A stretch of 64,000 nt of DNA, taken from assembly GCF_021390495.1 (NCBI RefSeq), contig NZ_JAJEJP010000002.1, positions 2,542,001 through 2,606,000 of the forward strand, read 5' to 3'. Origin of the DNA: Paraburkholderia sp. ZP32-5. Lineage in GTDB: Bacteria; Pseudomonadota; Gammaproteobacteria; Burkholderiales; Burkholderiaceae. The notes under the pieces are model-generated. The model was not told the DNA's origin, ran no database searches, and saw nothing but the letters and a program-made list of their open reading frames with translations. Shown piece by piece: positions 1 to 6,316 of the stretch (positions are counted from its first letter, which is position 1; each line of letters starts with the position of its first letter). A program made the position numbers and the translations under genes.

Positions 1-230
1 AATTGGACGACGTGCCGGATAGCAGCGCACTGTGCGCGCGTCTACACGAAATTACATCGCAGTACGGCGAGTCGCTTTTGCGGTTAAAGGGTTGCGTTCA
101 CCTGAAAAATGGACGTTCACCCGTCATCGTGCAATTCGTACTGGGCGACAGGTTCGCGCAGATTACCGAGGCGACATCGAACATGGCCGGCGTGAAAAGC
201 GGGCTGACATTGATCGTGAAGAGAAACTAG
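1..230 (+). CDS. C-terminal end of a CobW/G3E-type GTPase (5' truncated by window)
   Basis: Only the last 75 or so codons are in the window; the frame is open at base 1 and stops at 228-230. The stretch 'LLRLKGCVHLKNGRSPVIVQ' resembles the CobW C-terminal domain, where an LLR-KG segment precedes a strand and an 'RPVVVQ' strand, and the end 'SGLTLIVKRN' resembles the closing 'RLVFIGR' strand. CobW/G3E proteins are GTP-dependent metallochaperones for cobalt, zinc or nickel enzymes. The GTPase domain itself is not visible, so the call rests on the C-terminal domain. It is convergent with the Rieske ferredoxin gene. A metallochaperone fits the nickel/cobalt genes a few kilobases to the right. Confidence 0.6.
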   Translation, partial: LDDVPDSSALCARLHEITSQYGESLLRLKGCVHLKNGRSPVIVQFVLGDRFAQITEATSNMAGVKSGLTLIVKRN

Positions 231-277
231 AGGTTAGGTTGTGGACTAACAAGCTACCGAACGTAGTGGGAAAAATG

Positions 278-318
278 TGCGCCGGGCGTTTCCTGAATAC
301 GCCCGGCGCATATTTTTC
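278..318. terminator. Bidirectional intrinsic terminator
   Basis: An 11-bp perfect stem, 278-288 with 300-310, is followed by TATTTTT on the plus strand and by CATTTTT when read on the minus strand. It separates the convergent CobW-type gene and the Rieske ferredoxin gene. Confidence 0.85.
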
Positions 319-643
319 ATTCGCCGTCCGTTTCGATGACAACTACGCCATCTTCAACGTGCGTCCTGTACGTCCGGAGCGGAATCATGCACGGCGGCGC
401 GACCACCTCGCCGGTCTTGATATTGAACGAGCCATTGTGGAAATCGCATTCCACCGTGTCGCCATCGATATAGCCTTCCGACAGCGAACCCGGACCATGC
501 GTACAGGTGTCGTCCGTTACGAAATACTCGCCCTGGATGTTGAAGACGGCGAGCGTCAGGCCGTTCTTTTCGACCTTGATCGCTTTACCTTCAGCGACAT
601 CTCCTGCGTGGCACAGGTGGGCAAATGCACAAGCGTGACTCAT
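317..643 (-). CDS. Rieske-type [2Fe-2S] ferredoxin
   Basis: This is a 108-residue ferredoxin of the biphenyl/naphthalene dioxygenase type, the soluble carrier that passes electrons from a reductase to a Rieske oxygenase. The cluster ligands are Cys47-x-His49 and Cys66-x2-His69 (CTHG and CDFHNG). The start at 643 is chosen because AAGGAGA lies just upstream and the longer open frame begins with non-homologous sequence. It is divergent from the oxygenase gene at 796, and the 152-bp gap holds a 17-bp inverted repeat. The two probably form one enzyme system. No flavin reductase gene is next to them, so the reductase must come from elsewhere. Confidence 0.9.
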   Translation of the reverse strand: MSHACAFAHLCHAGDVAEGKAIKVEKNGLTLAVFNIQGEYFVTDDTCTHGPGSLSEGYIDGDTVECDFHNGSFNIKTGEVVAPPCMIPLRTYRTHVEDGVVVIETDGE

Positions 644-708
644 CGGGAATCTCCTTCGTTGACATGTTGTGGGCCCAATGATAACTTTGTTCTTACTCAT
701 TGAACAGC

Positions 709-725
709 GTTCCTTATATCGGAAC
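709..725. promoter_or_regulatory. 17-bp inverted repeat, putative operator (site 1)
   Basis: GTTCC-ttatatc-GGAAC lies midway between the divergent ferredoxin start (643) and oxygenase start (796). The 5-7-5 layout with an AT-rich centre recurs at 2236, 5753, 8381, 19801 and 21482. It is likely a dimeric repressor or activator site. Confidence 0.65.
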
Positions 726-795
726 AAAAACAAGTAGATTGAAAACCGCACCGAACGGCATCGCGCAACAACAGCAACCCTGAGGCACACATACC

Positions 796-2085
796 ATGTT
801 GAGAAAAGAACAAAACGATCTCGTTACCCAAACCGGTCCCGGCACGCCGATGGGCGAACTGTTTCGTCGTTACTGGCTCCCGGCGCTTCTGTCGGAGGAG
901 CTTGCGGAGCCTGGTGGCGAACCGGTTCGTCTGCAACTGCTGTCGGAACGCATGCTTGCGTTCCGCGACTCGGAAGGCAAGCTGGGCCTGATCGACGAAT
1001 TCTGCGCACACCGTGGCGTGTCGTTGTGGTTCGGCCGCAATGAAGAAGGCGGTATTCGCTGCCCGTATCACGGCTGGAAATACGACGTGACCGGCCAGTG
1101 CGTCGACGTACCGTCCGAAGCAAAGGAAAGCGGCTACGCGGAAAGAATCAAGCTGAAGTCGTATCCACTCGTCGAGCAGGGCGGCGTCATCTGGGTGTAC
1201 ATGGGACCGGCCGACCAGACGCCGCCACTGCCGGCGTGGGAATTCTCGACCGTGCCCGCAAGCCAGTCGTTCATGAGCAAACGGATTCAGGAATGCAACT
1301 GGCTGCAGGCACTCGAGGGCGGCATCGATTCGAGCCACGTTTCGTTCCTGCACAGCGGCAGCCTCAACTCGGATCCGCTGTTCAAGGGCGCGAAGGGCAA
1401 CCAGTACAACCTGAACGATCTGGCTCCCGTGTTCGAAGTCGTCGAAGCGTCGGGCGGTCTGGCGATCGGCGTGCGCCGTAATGCGGAGGACGATCAATAT
1501 TACTGGCGTATTACGCCGTGGGTCATGCCCTGCTTCACGATGGTTCCGCCGCGCGGAGATCACCCGATACACGGCCACTTCTGGGTACCGATCGATGACC
1601 ACAACTGCTGGGCGTGGAGCTTCGACTACCATCCGACGCGCGATCTGACCGAACACGAAGTGCAGGCGATGAACGACGGCAAGGGCATCCACGTGCGCTA
1701 CGTGCCGGGCAGCAACTACGTTCCCGAGCAAAACAAGACGAACAACTATCTGATGGACCGTGCCGCGCAGAAGGCAGGCATCACGTACAGCGGTATCGAC
1801 GGCATCGCGATGCAGGACGCCTCGCTTCAGGAAAGCATGGGGCCGATCCAGGATCGTACGAGAGAGAACCTGGTGGGCACCGACAACGGCATCATCATGA
1901 TGCGCAGCCGGATCATGAAGTCCGCGCGTGCACTCGCCGAAAACGGCACGCTGCCGCCGGGGCGCGATCCGGAGTCGCAGAAGGTTCGTTCGGTCGCGAT
2001 TCTGCTGAAGCGTGAAACGCCGTTCAGCGAAGGCGCGCGCGATGCGCTGATCGCGGAAAAAGGCAAGAAGCACCAATCGATCTAA
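796..2085 (+). CDS. Rieske non-heme iron oxygenase, phthalate 4,5-dioxygenase type
   Basis: This 429-residue oxygenase has an N-terminal Rieske domain with Cys70-x-His72 and Cys89-x2-His92 (CAHRG and CPYHGW). A C-terminal catalytic domain follows, with a mononuclear-iron motif at Asp178, His181 and His186 (IDSSHVSFLH). Length and motif spacing fit the phthalate-dioxygenase/aromatic ring hydroxylase alpha family, whose members dihydroxylate or O-/N-demethylate aromatic substrates. Electrons probably come from the ferredoxin encoded divergently. The specific substrate cannot be told from sequence. A strong terminator follows the stop codon, so the gene is transcribed alone. Confidence 0.92.
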   Translation: MLRKEQNDLVTQTGPGTPMGELFRRYWLPALLSEELAEPGGEPVRLQLLSERMLAFRDSEGKLGLIDEFCAHRGVSLWFGRNEEGGIRCPYHGWKYDVTGQCVDVPSEAKESGYAERIKLKSYPLVEQGGVIWVYMGPADQTPPLPAWEFSTVPASQSFMSKRIQECNWLQALEGGIDSSHVSFLHSGSLNSDPLFKGAKGNQYNLNDLAPVFEVVEASGGLAIGVRRNAEDDQYYWRITPWVMPCFTMVPPRGDHPIHGHFWVPIDDHNCWAWSFDYHPTRDLTEHEVQAMNDGKGIHVRYVPGSNYVPEQNKTNNYLMDRAAQKAGITYSGIDGIAMQDASLQESMGPIQDRTRENLVGTDNGIIMMRSRIMKSARALAENGTLPPGRDPESQKVRSVAILLKRETPFSEGARDALIAEKGKKHQSI

Positions 2086-2108
2086 GCCGTTGCAGCTCCG
2101 CTATTCAA

Positions 2109-2142
2109 AGCGCCGTGTCCTCACAGACACGGCGCTTTTTTA
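2109..2142 (+). terminator. Intrinsic terminator after Rieske oxygenase
   Basis: An 11-bp perfect stem (2109-2119 with 2126-2136) and 6-nt loop are followed by a run of T, 24 bp after the oxygenase stop codon. Confidence 0.92.
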
Positions 2143-2235
2143 TTTTGCGTAACACAACGGGCGTAGCGATCACGTAAAACCTGATTGCGTGGCATATAAA
2201 CAGCGTGTTAAAAATATCAACTAAATAGGAATGAC

Positions 2236-2252
2236 GTTCTGTTATATGGAAC
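2236..2252. promoter_or_regulatory. 17-bp inverted repeat, putative operator (site 2)
   Basis: GTTCT-gttatat-GGAAC lies 36 bp before the first chrA start codon. It shares the 5-7-5 layout of site 1. Confidence 0.6.
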
Positions 2253-2288
2253 ACACATAAACCCGCTAACTCCTGCTCATTTCGTGCC

Positions 2289-2858
2289 ATGTCTACCATC
2301 GAAGAATCCACTGCCGCGCCCGTGACTCAAAAAGTCTCGTTATGGGACATATTCGCAACCTTCGTGCGCATCAGCGTGATGTCGTTCGGCGGTAGTACTT
2401 CCGCATGGTCCTATCGTGCCGTCGTGGAAGAACGCAAATGGATGGATAACGATGCGTTCGTCGCCGGTATGACGCTGTCGCAAATCTTGCCGGGCGCAAA
2501 CCCGGTCAATGTCTCGCTTTATATCGGCCAGCGTCTGCGTGGGTCGCTCGGCGCGCTCGCCGGCGCGCTCGGCATGATCTCCCCTGCGCTGATCGTCGTG
2601 CTCGTGCTGGCGGTGCTCTATACGCGTCTGTCGGGCTATCCGCTCACGCACTTTCTGCTGTTCGGCATCGCCGCCGCCGGCGTAGGTGCGACGTTCTCGA
2701 TGGGTGCCAAGGTGGCGGTGCGTATCGAACGCAAGCTGCTCCGCTATGCGTTCGCCATCGTCGCTTTCGTCGCGGTGGGCGTGCTGCATTGGCCTACCGT
2801 CCCCGTCGTGCTCGTGCTCGCGCCGCTCAGCATCCTTTGTGCCGCTATAGGAAACTAA
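2289..2858 (+). CDS. chrA: ChrA-family transporter, N-terminal half (split ChrA)
   Basis: This 189-residue membrane protein is one chromate-transporter (CHR) domain. The family signature 'SFGG' is near residues 35-38, and the 'GMTLSQILPGANPVNVSLYIG' region is typical of the first ChrA half. Short CHR proteins work as pairs of oppositely oriented half-transporters, and the next gene supplies the second half with no intergenic base. Known CHR proteins export chromate, but their position in a catabolic gene set suggests another oxyanion or organic anion is possible. The start is ATG 2289, with a poor ribosome site. A putative operator lies 36 bp upstream. Confidence 0.88.
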   Translation: MSTIEESTAAPVTQKVSLWDIFATFVRISVMSFGGSTSAWSYRAVVEERKWMDNDAFVAGMTLSQILPGANPVNVSLYIGQRLRGSLGALAGALGMISPALIVVLVLAVLYTRLSGYPLTHFLLFGIAAAGVGATFSMGAKVAVRIERKLLRYAFAIVAFVAVGVLHWPTVPVVLVLAPLSILCAAIGN

Positions 2859-3395
2859 ATGGATAACGTCCTGCTAAGAATCATTCTTCTATTCGCACCG
2901 CTTTCCGCACTGTCGTTCGGCGGCGGCCAGACCATCATCGCCGATATCCAGCATCAGAGCGTGACGGTTTATCACTGGCTGTCGGGTCAGGAATTCGCTG
3001 ACCTGTTCGCTATCTCTCGCGTATCTCCTGGGCCGACCACGCTGATTTCCGCGCTGATCGGCTGGCATATGGAGGGCCTCGTCGGTGCGCTCATTGCGAC
3101 GCTCGCCATGTATATCCCGTCGTCGGTGGTATTCGTGACCGTGACGCTGTTCTGGCACAAGAGTGAAGGTACGCGCTGGCGTCGCGCCATCGAGCGCGGG
3201 CTGGCACCTGTTGCGGTTGGTCTGATTTTCGCCGGGGCCGTCGCCGTGATGGAATCGATGCACGCGACGATGTTCGCGTGGGTAACAACGGCTATTGCAG
3301 GTGGCATCGTCTACTTCACGAAGCTCAATCCGTACGTTCTGATGTCGGGCGTGGCGCTGATTTATGTGGCTGCGTTCTACGTGCCGCTTTTTTAG
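2859..3395 (+). CDS. chrA: ChrA-family transporter, C-terminal half (split ChrA)
   Basis: This 178-residue second CHR half-domain has the signature 'LSFGGGQTIIADIQ' near the N terminus and 'FAISRVSPGPTTLISALIG' after it, followed by several hydrophobic helices. Its ATG directly abuts the stop of the first half, with AGGAAAC as ribosome site inside the upstream gene, so the two are translationally coupled and should form a heterodimer. It is convergent with the porin gene, with a terminator between them. Confidence 0.88.
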   Translation: MDNVLLRIILLFAPLSALSFGGGQTIIADIQHQSVTVYHWLSGQEFADLFAISRVSPGPTTLISALIGWHMEGLVGALIATLAMYIPSSVVFVTVTLFWHKSEGTRWRRAIERGLAPVAVGLIFAGAVAVMESMHATMFAWVTTAIAGGIVYFTKLNPYVLMSGVALIYVAAFYVPLF

Positions 3396-3410
3396 AGCGA
3401 AACGCGTCAT

Positions 3411-3452
3411 AGAAAAACCCCAAGGCCGGATCTGCTTCCAGCTCTTGGGGTT
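3411..3452 (-). terminator. Terminator after porin (minus strand)
   Basis: A 9-bp stem (3416-3424 with 3444-3452) reads on the minus strand into GGGGTTTTTCT. It ends the leftward nickel-permease/porin transcript and lies between convergent genes. Confidence 0.75.
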
Positions 3453-3485
3453 CAGTTCAAATACAGCGCGCTTTGCGTTGAGATT

Positions 3486-4610
3486 TCAGAAATGGTGGCG
3501 AATGCCCGCCGCGAACAACAACTGGTTGCTGGTACTCGAAGGCATCATCGAATTGATGACGGCCGGCGCGCCAGCCGAAGCGTGCTGATAGATTGCTTCG
3601 ATGTAGGTATCGGTGCGCTTTGACAGCGCATAGTCGGCTTGCACGGCGCCCTGATGCCAATGCGCGTCCGTACCCTTTGTGTACGTGTACATACCGCTCA
3701 GAGATAGCGTAGCGCACGCCTGCCATGTCCCGTTGATCTCGTAGTTATCGAAGGCTATGGATCGGGCAGGCAACCCCGTTTCCGTATCGGTTAGACCGCT
3801 GTAAATCGAGCGCGTCCAGGATGCCGCCAACGTGAATGGACCCAGCGCCTGACTCGCGCCGACACCGAAAGTGTTTTGTGTCTGCACTGAAGCATCGAAC
3901 GTGTTGCGATTCGTGCCCGGCAACGTGACTGCATCGTAAGCGCCGCTTTCCGTGCTACCTCGGCCGTTCGCGTGCAGCCACGCCGCACCTGCGTTGAAAT
4001 CGCCATTGCTATAGTTCGCGCCCATACTGTAGGCGCGATTTTTCGCAAACTGCCCTGCTGCGTTCGAGAATGCGTACATTCCACCAAAACTCAGCCCATC
4101 AAACGATGAACTGCTGTATTTGACCGAGTTGCGCGCGAGCCATGAGTTATTGGCGTTGTCGTTGTCGAATGGATGCGCGAATGCCGTGCCGCCATTGCCG
4201 CCGGTCAACGTGAACGGTGCCAGGTAGTCGTGGATCGAATCGTATTGGTGCCCGAGCGTCAGCGCGCCATATCGGTCATTCGCGAGACCCACGTAGTAGG
4301 GGTGATCGTTCTGATCCGCGCCCGTTGTGATGCTGAAACCACGCTCAAGACGAAAGATTGCGTGATTACCGCCGCCCAGGTCTTCGGAACCTTGCAGGCC
4401 CCAAAAACTACCGTCGATCAGACCTGAGGCCAGCTGAAATTGACGCCCGCCGCCGGCATCGTTCAACCAGACGGCACTCGCATCGATTTCACCGTATAGA
4501 GACACGCTGCTTTGAGCGAGTGCGTCCGAACCGCCCGCGGCAAGTGCTGCGATTAGACCGAGACGAGCGACGCTGCGAGGAAAGTGTTTATTCGGCTGTC
4601 TCGTCAACAC
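3486..4610 (-). CDS. Gram-negative porin (OmpC/Burkholderia type)
   Basis: This 374-residue outer-membrane porin has an N-terminal signal peptide ending near 'SDALAQ' and the mature start 'SSVSLYGEIDAS'. A 'GSEDLGGGNHAIFRLERGF' constriction-region segment follows, and the last residue is an aromatic Phe (IRHHF), the usual BAM recognition end. The start codon is GTG at 4610, 2 bases after the stop of the nickel/cobalt permease gene. The two are therefore almost certainly co-transcribed and coupled, and this porin may admit metal complexes for the permease. Confidence 0.9.
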   Translation of the reverse strand: MLTRQPNKHFPRSVARLGLIAALAAGGSDALAQSSVSLYGEIDASAVWLNDAGGGRQFQLASGLIDGSFWGLQGSEDLGGGNHAIFRLERGFSITTGADQNDHPYYVGLANDRYGALTLGHQYDSIHDYLAPFTLTGGNGGTAFAHPFDNDNANNSWLARNSVKYSSSSFDGLSFGGMYAFSNAAGQFAKNRAYSMGANYSNGDFNAGAAWLHANGRGSTESGAYDAVTLPGTNRNTFDASVQTQNTFGVGASQALGPFTLAASWTRSIYSGLTDTETGLPARSIAFDNYEINGTWQACATLSLSGMYTYTKGTDAHWHQGAVQADYALSKRTDTYIEAIYQHASAGAPAVINSMMPSSTSNQLLFAAGIRHHF

Positions 4611-4612
4611 GA

Positions 4613-5662
4613 CTACACCTCTACTTCATCGAAACGCCGCCATTTGTAGAAGATTGTAGAGGCCAGCCAGATAAACGCGCACAAGCCGATAATTGCATAC
4701 CCAACCATGCCGAAGTTATCGCCGATCGCACCGATTTCATCCCAGAACGCACCGTTCAGATGCAGCTTGTCCGCGATCAGCCCGAGTGCCTCTACGCCGC
4801 CCACGCCGATCGCGACAGCCGCCGACACCAGCGTAATCGTCATGTTGTAGTACAGCTTGCGGATCGGCTTCATGAACGCCCAGCCGTAGGCGCCCAACAT
4901 CAGAATGCTGTCGGTCGCATCGATCAGCGACATGCCTGCCGTGAACAGTGCGGGAAACACCATGATCGACCAGATCGGCACGCCATGTGACGCCTGGGTC
5001 GTCGACACACCCAGCAAGCCGATTTCGGATGCCGTGTCGAAGCCAAGTCCGAACAACACGCCGAGCGGGTACATATGCCAGCCGCGCGTGATCAGTCGGA
5101 ACATCGGTTTGAAAATTCGCGCGAGCAGGCCGCGATTTGCAAGCAGCAGATTGAAATCTTCCTCGTCGTAGCGCTCGCCCCGGCGCACGCGCCTGAAAGT
5201 AGCGACGACGGATTTCAGCACGATCAGATTGATTGCAGCGATCACGAACAGGAAGCCAGCCGATACCAGCGTGCCGATCACGCCACCGATTTCCCGAAAT
5301 TCCTCGAAACGATGTTGCAATGCCATGGCCGTAGCGGCGATCGCGGCGGTCGCGGCGATGACGATGGTCGAATGCCCCAGCGAGAACATGAAACCCACCG
5401 TCACCGGCCGCTGCCCTTCCTGCATGAGCTTGCGCGTCGCGTTGTCGATGGCGGCGATATGGTCGGCGTCGACAGCGTGACGCAGCCCAAAGCTGTAGGC
5501 GAGAAAGGCGGTACCGAGCAGCACCGGCCGGCCCTGAAACGCGATAAATGCCCAAGCCCACGCACCGAGATTGAACACGGCCAGCAGCGCGTACATCGCG
5601 GCAATACGGCCTCGAATATTCGGGCCGGCATCGTTAAACAGAAACTTCAGGAATCGAATCAT
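4613..5662 (-). CDS. NiCoT-family nickel/cobalt permease (HoxN/NixA type)
   Basis: This 349-residue inner-membrane protein belongs to the NiCoT family of high-affinity Ni2+/Co2+ secondary transporters. The family signature in helix II is present as 'RHAVDADHIAAIDNATRK' (the His-x4-Asp-His metal motif). 'GFMFSLGHSTIV' and 'GLGFDTASEIGLL' give the other two conserved blocks. About eight hydrophobic helices are visible. It is divergent from nikR, with a shared intergenic region that holds a 17-bp inverted repeat and two TCATAC direct repeats. The downstream porin gene starts 2 bp after its stop. Confidence 0.93.
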   Translation of the reverse strand: MIRFLKFLFNDAGPNIRGRIAAMYALLAVFNLGAWAWAFIAFQGRPVLLGTAFLAYSFGLRHAVDADHIAAIDNATRKLMQEGQRPVTVGFMFSLGHSTIVIAATAAIAATAMALQHRFEEFREIGGVIGTLVSAGFLFVIAAINLIVLKSVVATFRRVRRGERYDEEDFNLLLANRGLLARIFKPMFRLITRGWHMYPLGVLFGLGFDTASEIGLLGVSTTQASHGVPIWSIMVFPALFTAGMSLIDATDSILMLGAYGWAFMKPIRKLYYNMTITLVSAAVAIGVGGVEALGLIADKLHLNGAFWDEIGAIGDNFGMVGYAIIGLCAFIWLASTIFYKWRRFDEVEV

Positions 5663-5707
5663 TCACGTCTCCACCGATAGATCGCCAATGTACGGATCGT
5701 ACATCGC

Positions 5708-5748
5708 TCATACTTTTCTAAAAAATCCTCATACTCCTGACCGTATCA
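5708..5748. promoter_or_regulatory. Possible NikR half-sites
   Basis: TCATAC occurs at 5708-5713 and again at 5729-5734, 21 bp apart in direct orientation, followed by GTATCA at 5743-5748. E. coli NikR binds GTATGA-N16-TCATAC, so these could be NikR half-sites in the nikR/NiCoT intergenic region, but the orientation is not the classical palindrome. Confidence 0.35.
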
Positions 5749-5752
5749 CGTC

Positions 5753-5769
5753 GTTCCTTATAAAAGAAC
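5753..5769. promoter_or_regulatory. 17-bp inverted repeat, putative operator (site 3)
   Basis: GTTCC-ttataaa-AGAAC (one mismatch between arms) lies between the NiCoT start (5662, minus strand) and the nikR start (plus strand). It ties the nickel genes to the same putative regulon as the Rieske, ABC and DUF4148 genes. Confidence 0.6.
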
Positions 5770-5859
5770 ATCAAACCTTTATCTGGAACACTTTGAAAGA
5801 ATAATGAGGGCTATGCTATGGTGGTGTCAAGACGCAATTACCGCGAATGGATAGCCGAC

Positions 5860-6294
5860 ATGCAACGCATCACGATTACGATCGACGATCACCTGCTCGC
5901 GACGCTCGACGACACGATGAAGCAGCACAGCTACAACAGCCGCTCGGAGGCTCTGCGCGACATCCTGCGCGCCCATCGTTCAAAGGAATTATTGGCTGAC
6001 GCCCACGTGCAATGCGTCGGCACGTTGACGATCGTATTCGAGCACGGCGTACGCGAACTCGCGCAGCGTCTATCGGACGCGTATCACGAACAACACGCGC
6101 GAATTGTCAGCAGCAGTCGCATTTATCTCGACCACGACAATTGTCTGGAGATGATCGTGTTGCGTGGTGAAGTGGGTACGATCCAGCGATTCGCATGGTC
6201 GCTTGCGGCACAGCGTGGCGTGCGCAACAGCAACCTGCATCTGATGCCGTTGATGGAAGAGAGTGCGCCGCCACACGAGCATTTGCACGTGTGA
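5860..6294 (+). CDS. nikR: NikR-family ribbon-helix-helix regulator with altered nickel site
   Basis: This 144-residue protein has an N-terminal ribbon-helix-helix DNA-binding part ('MQRITITIDDHLLATLDD...NSRSEALRDILR') and a C-terminal ACT-like tetramerisation domain ending in 'AQRGVRNSNLH'. From this ATG the numbering coincides with E. coli NikR. The four high-affinity nickel ligands there are His76, His87, His89 and Cys95; here they read His76, Arg87, Tyr89 and Cys95. Two ligands are therefore lost and the sensor may read another metal or use a changed site. An upstream in-frame ATG at 5818 would add 14 residues. It is divergent from the NiCoT/porin operon, which it probably regulates. Confidence 0.88.
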   Translation: MQRITITIDDHLLATLDDTMKQHSYNSRSEALRDILRAHRSKELLADAHVQCVGTLTIVFEHGVRELAQRLSDAYHEQHARIVSSSRIYLDHDNCLEMIVLRGEVGTIQRFAWSLAAQRGVRNSNLHLMPLMEESAPPHEHLHV

Positions 6295-6316
6295 CGGCGG
6301 CTTTATGCTTTAGCGC

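Noticed and set aside
697..2076. A 459-codon open frame on the minus strand
   Set aside because: It lies wholly opposite the Rieske oxygenase gene, has no recognisable motif and follows from the high GC at third positions of the true gene.
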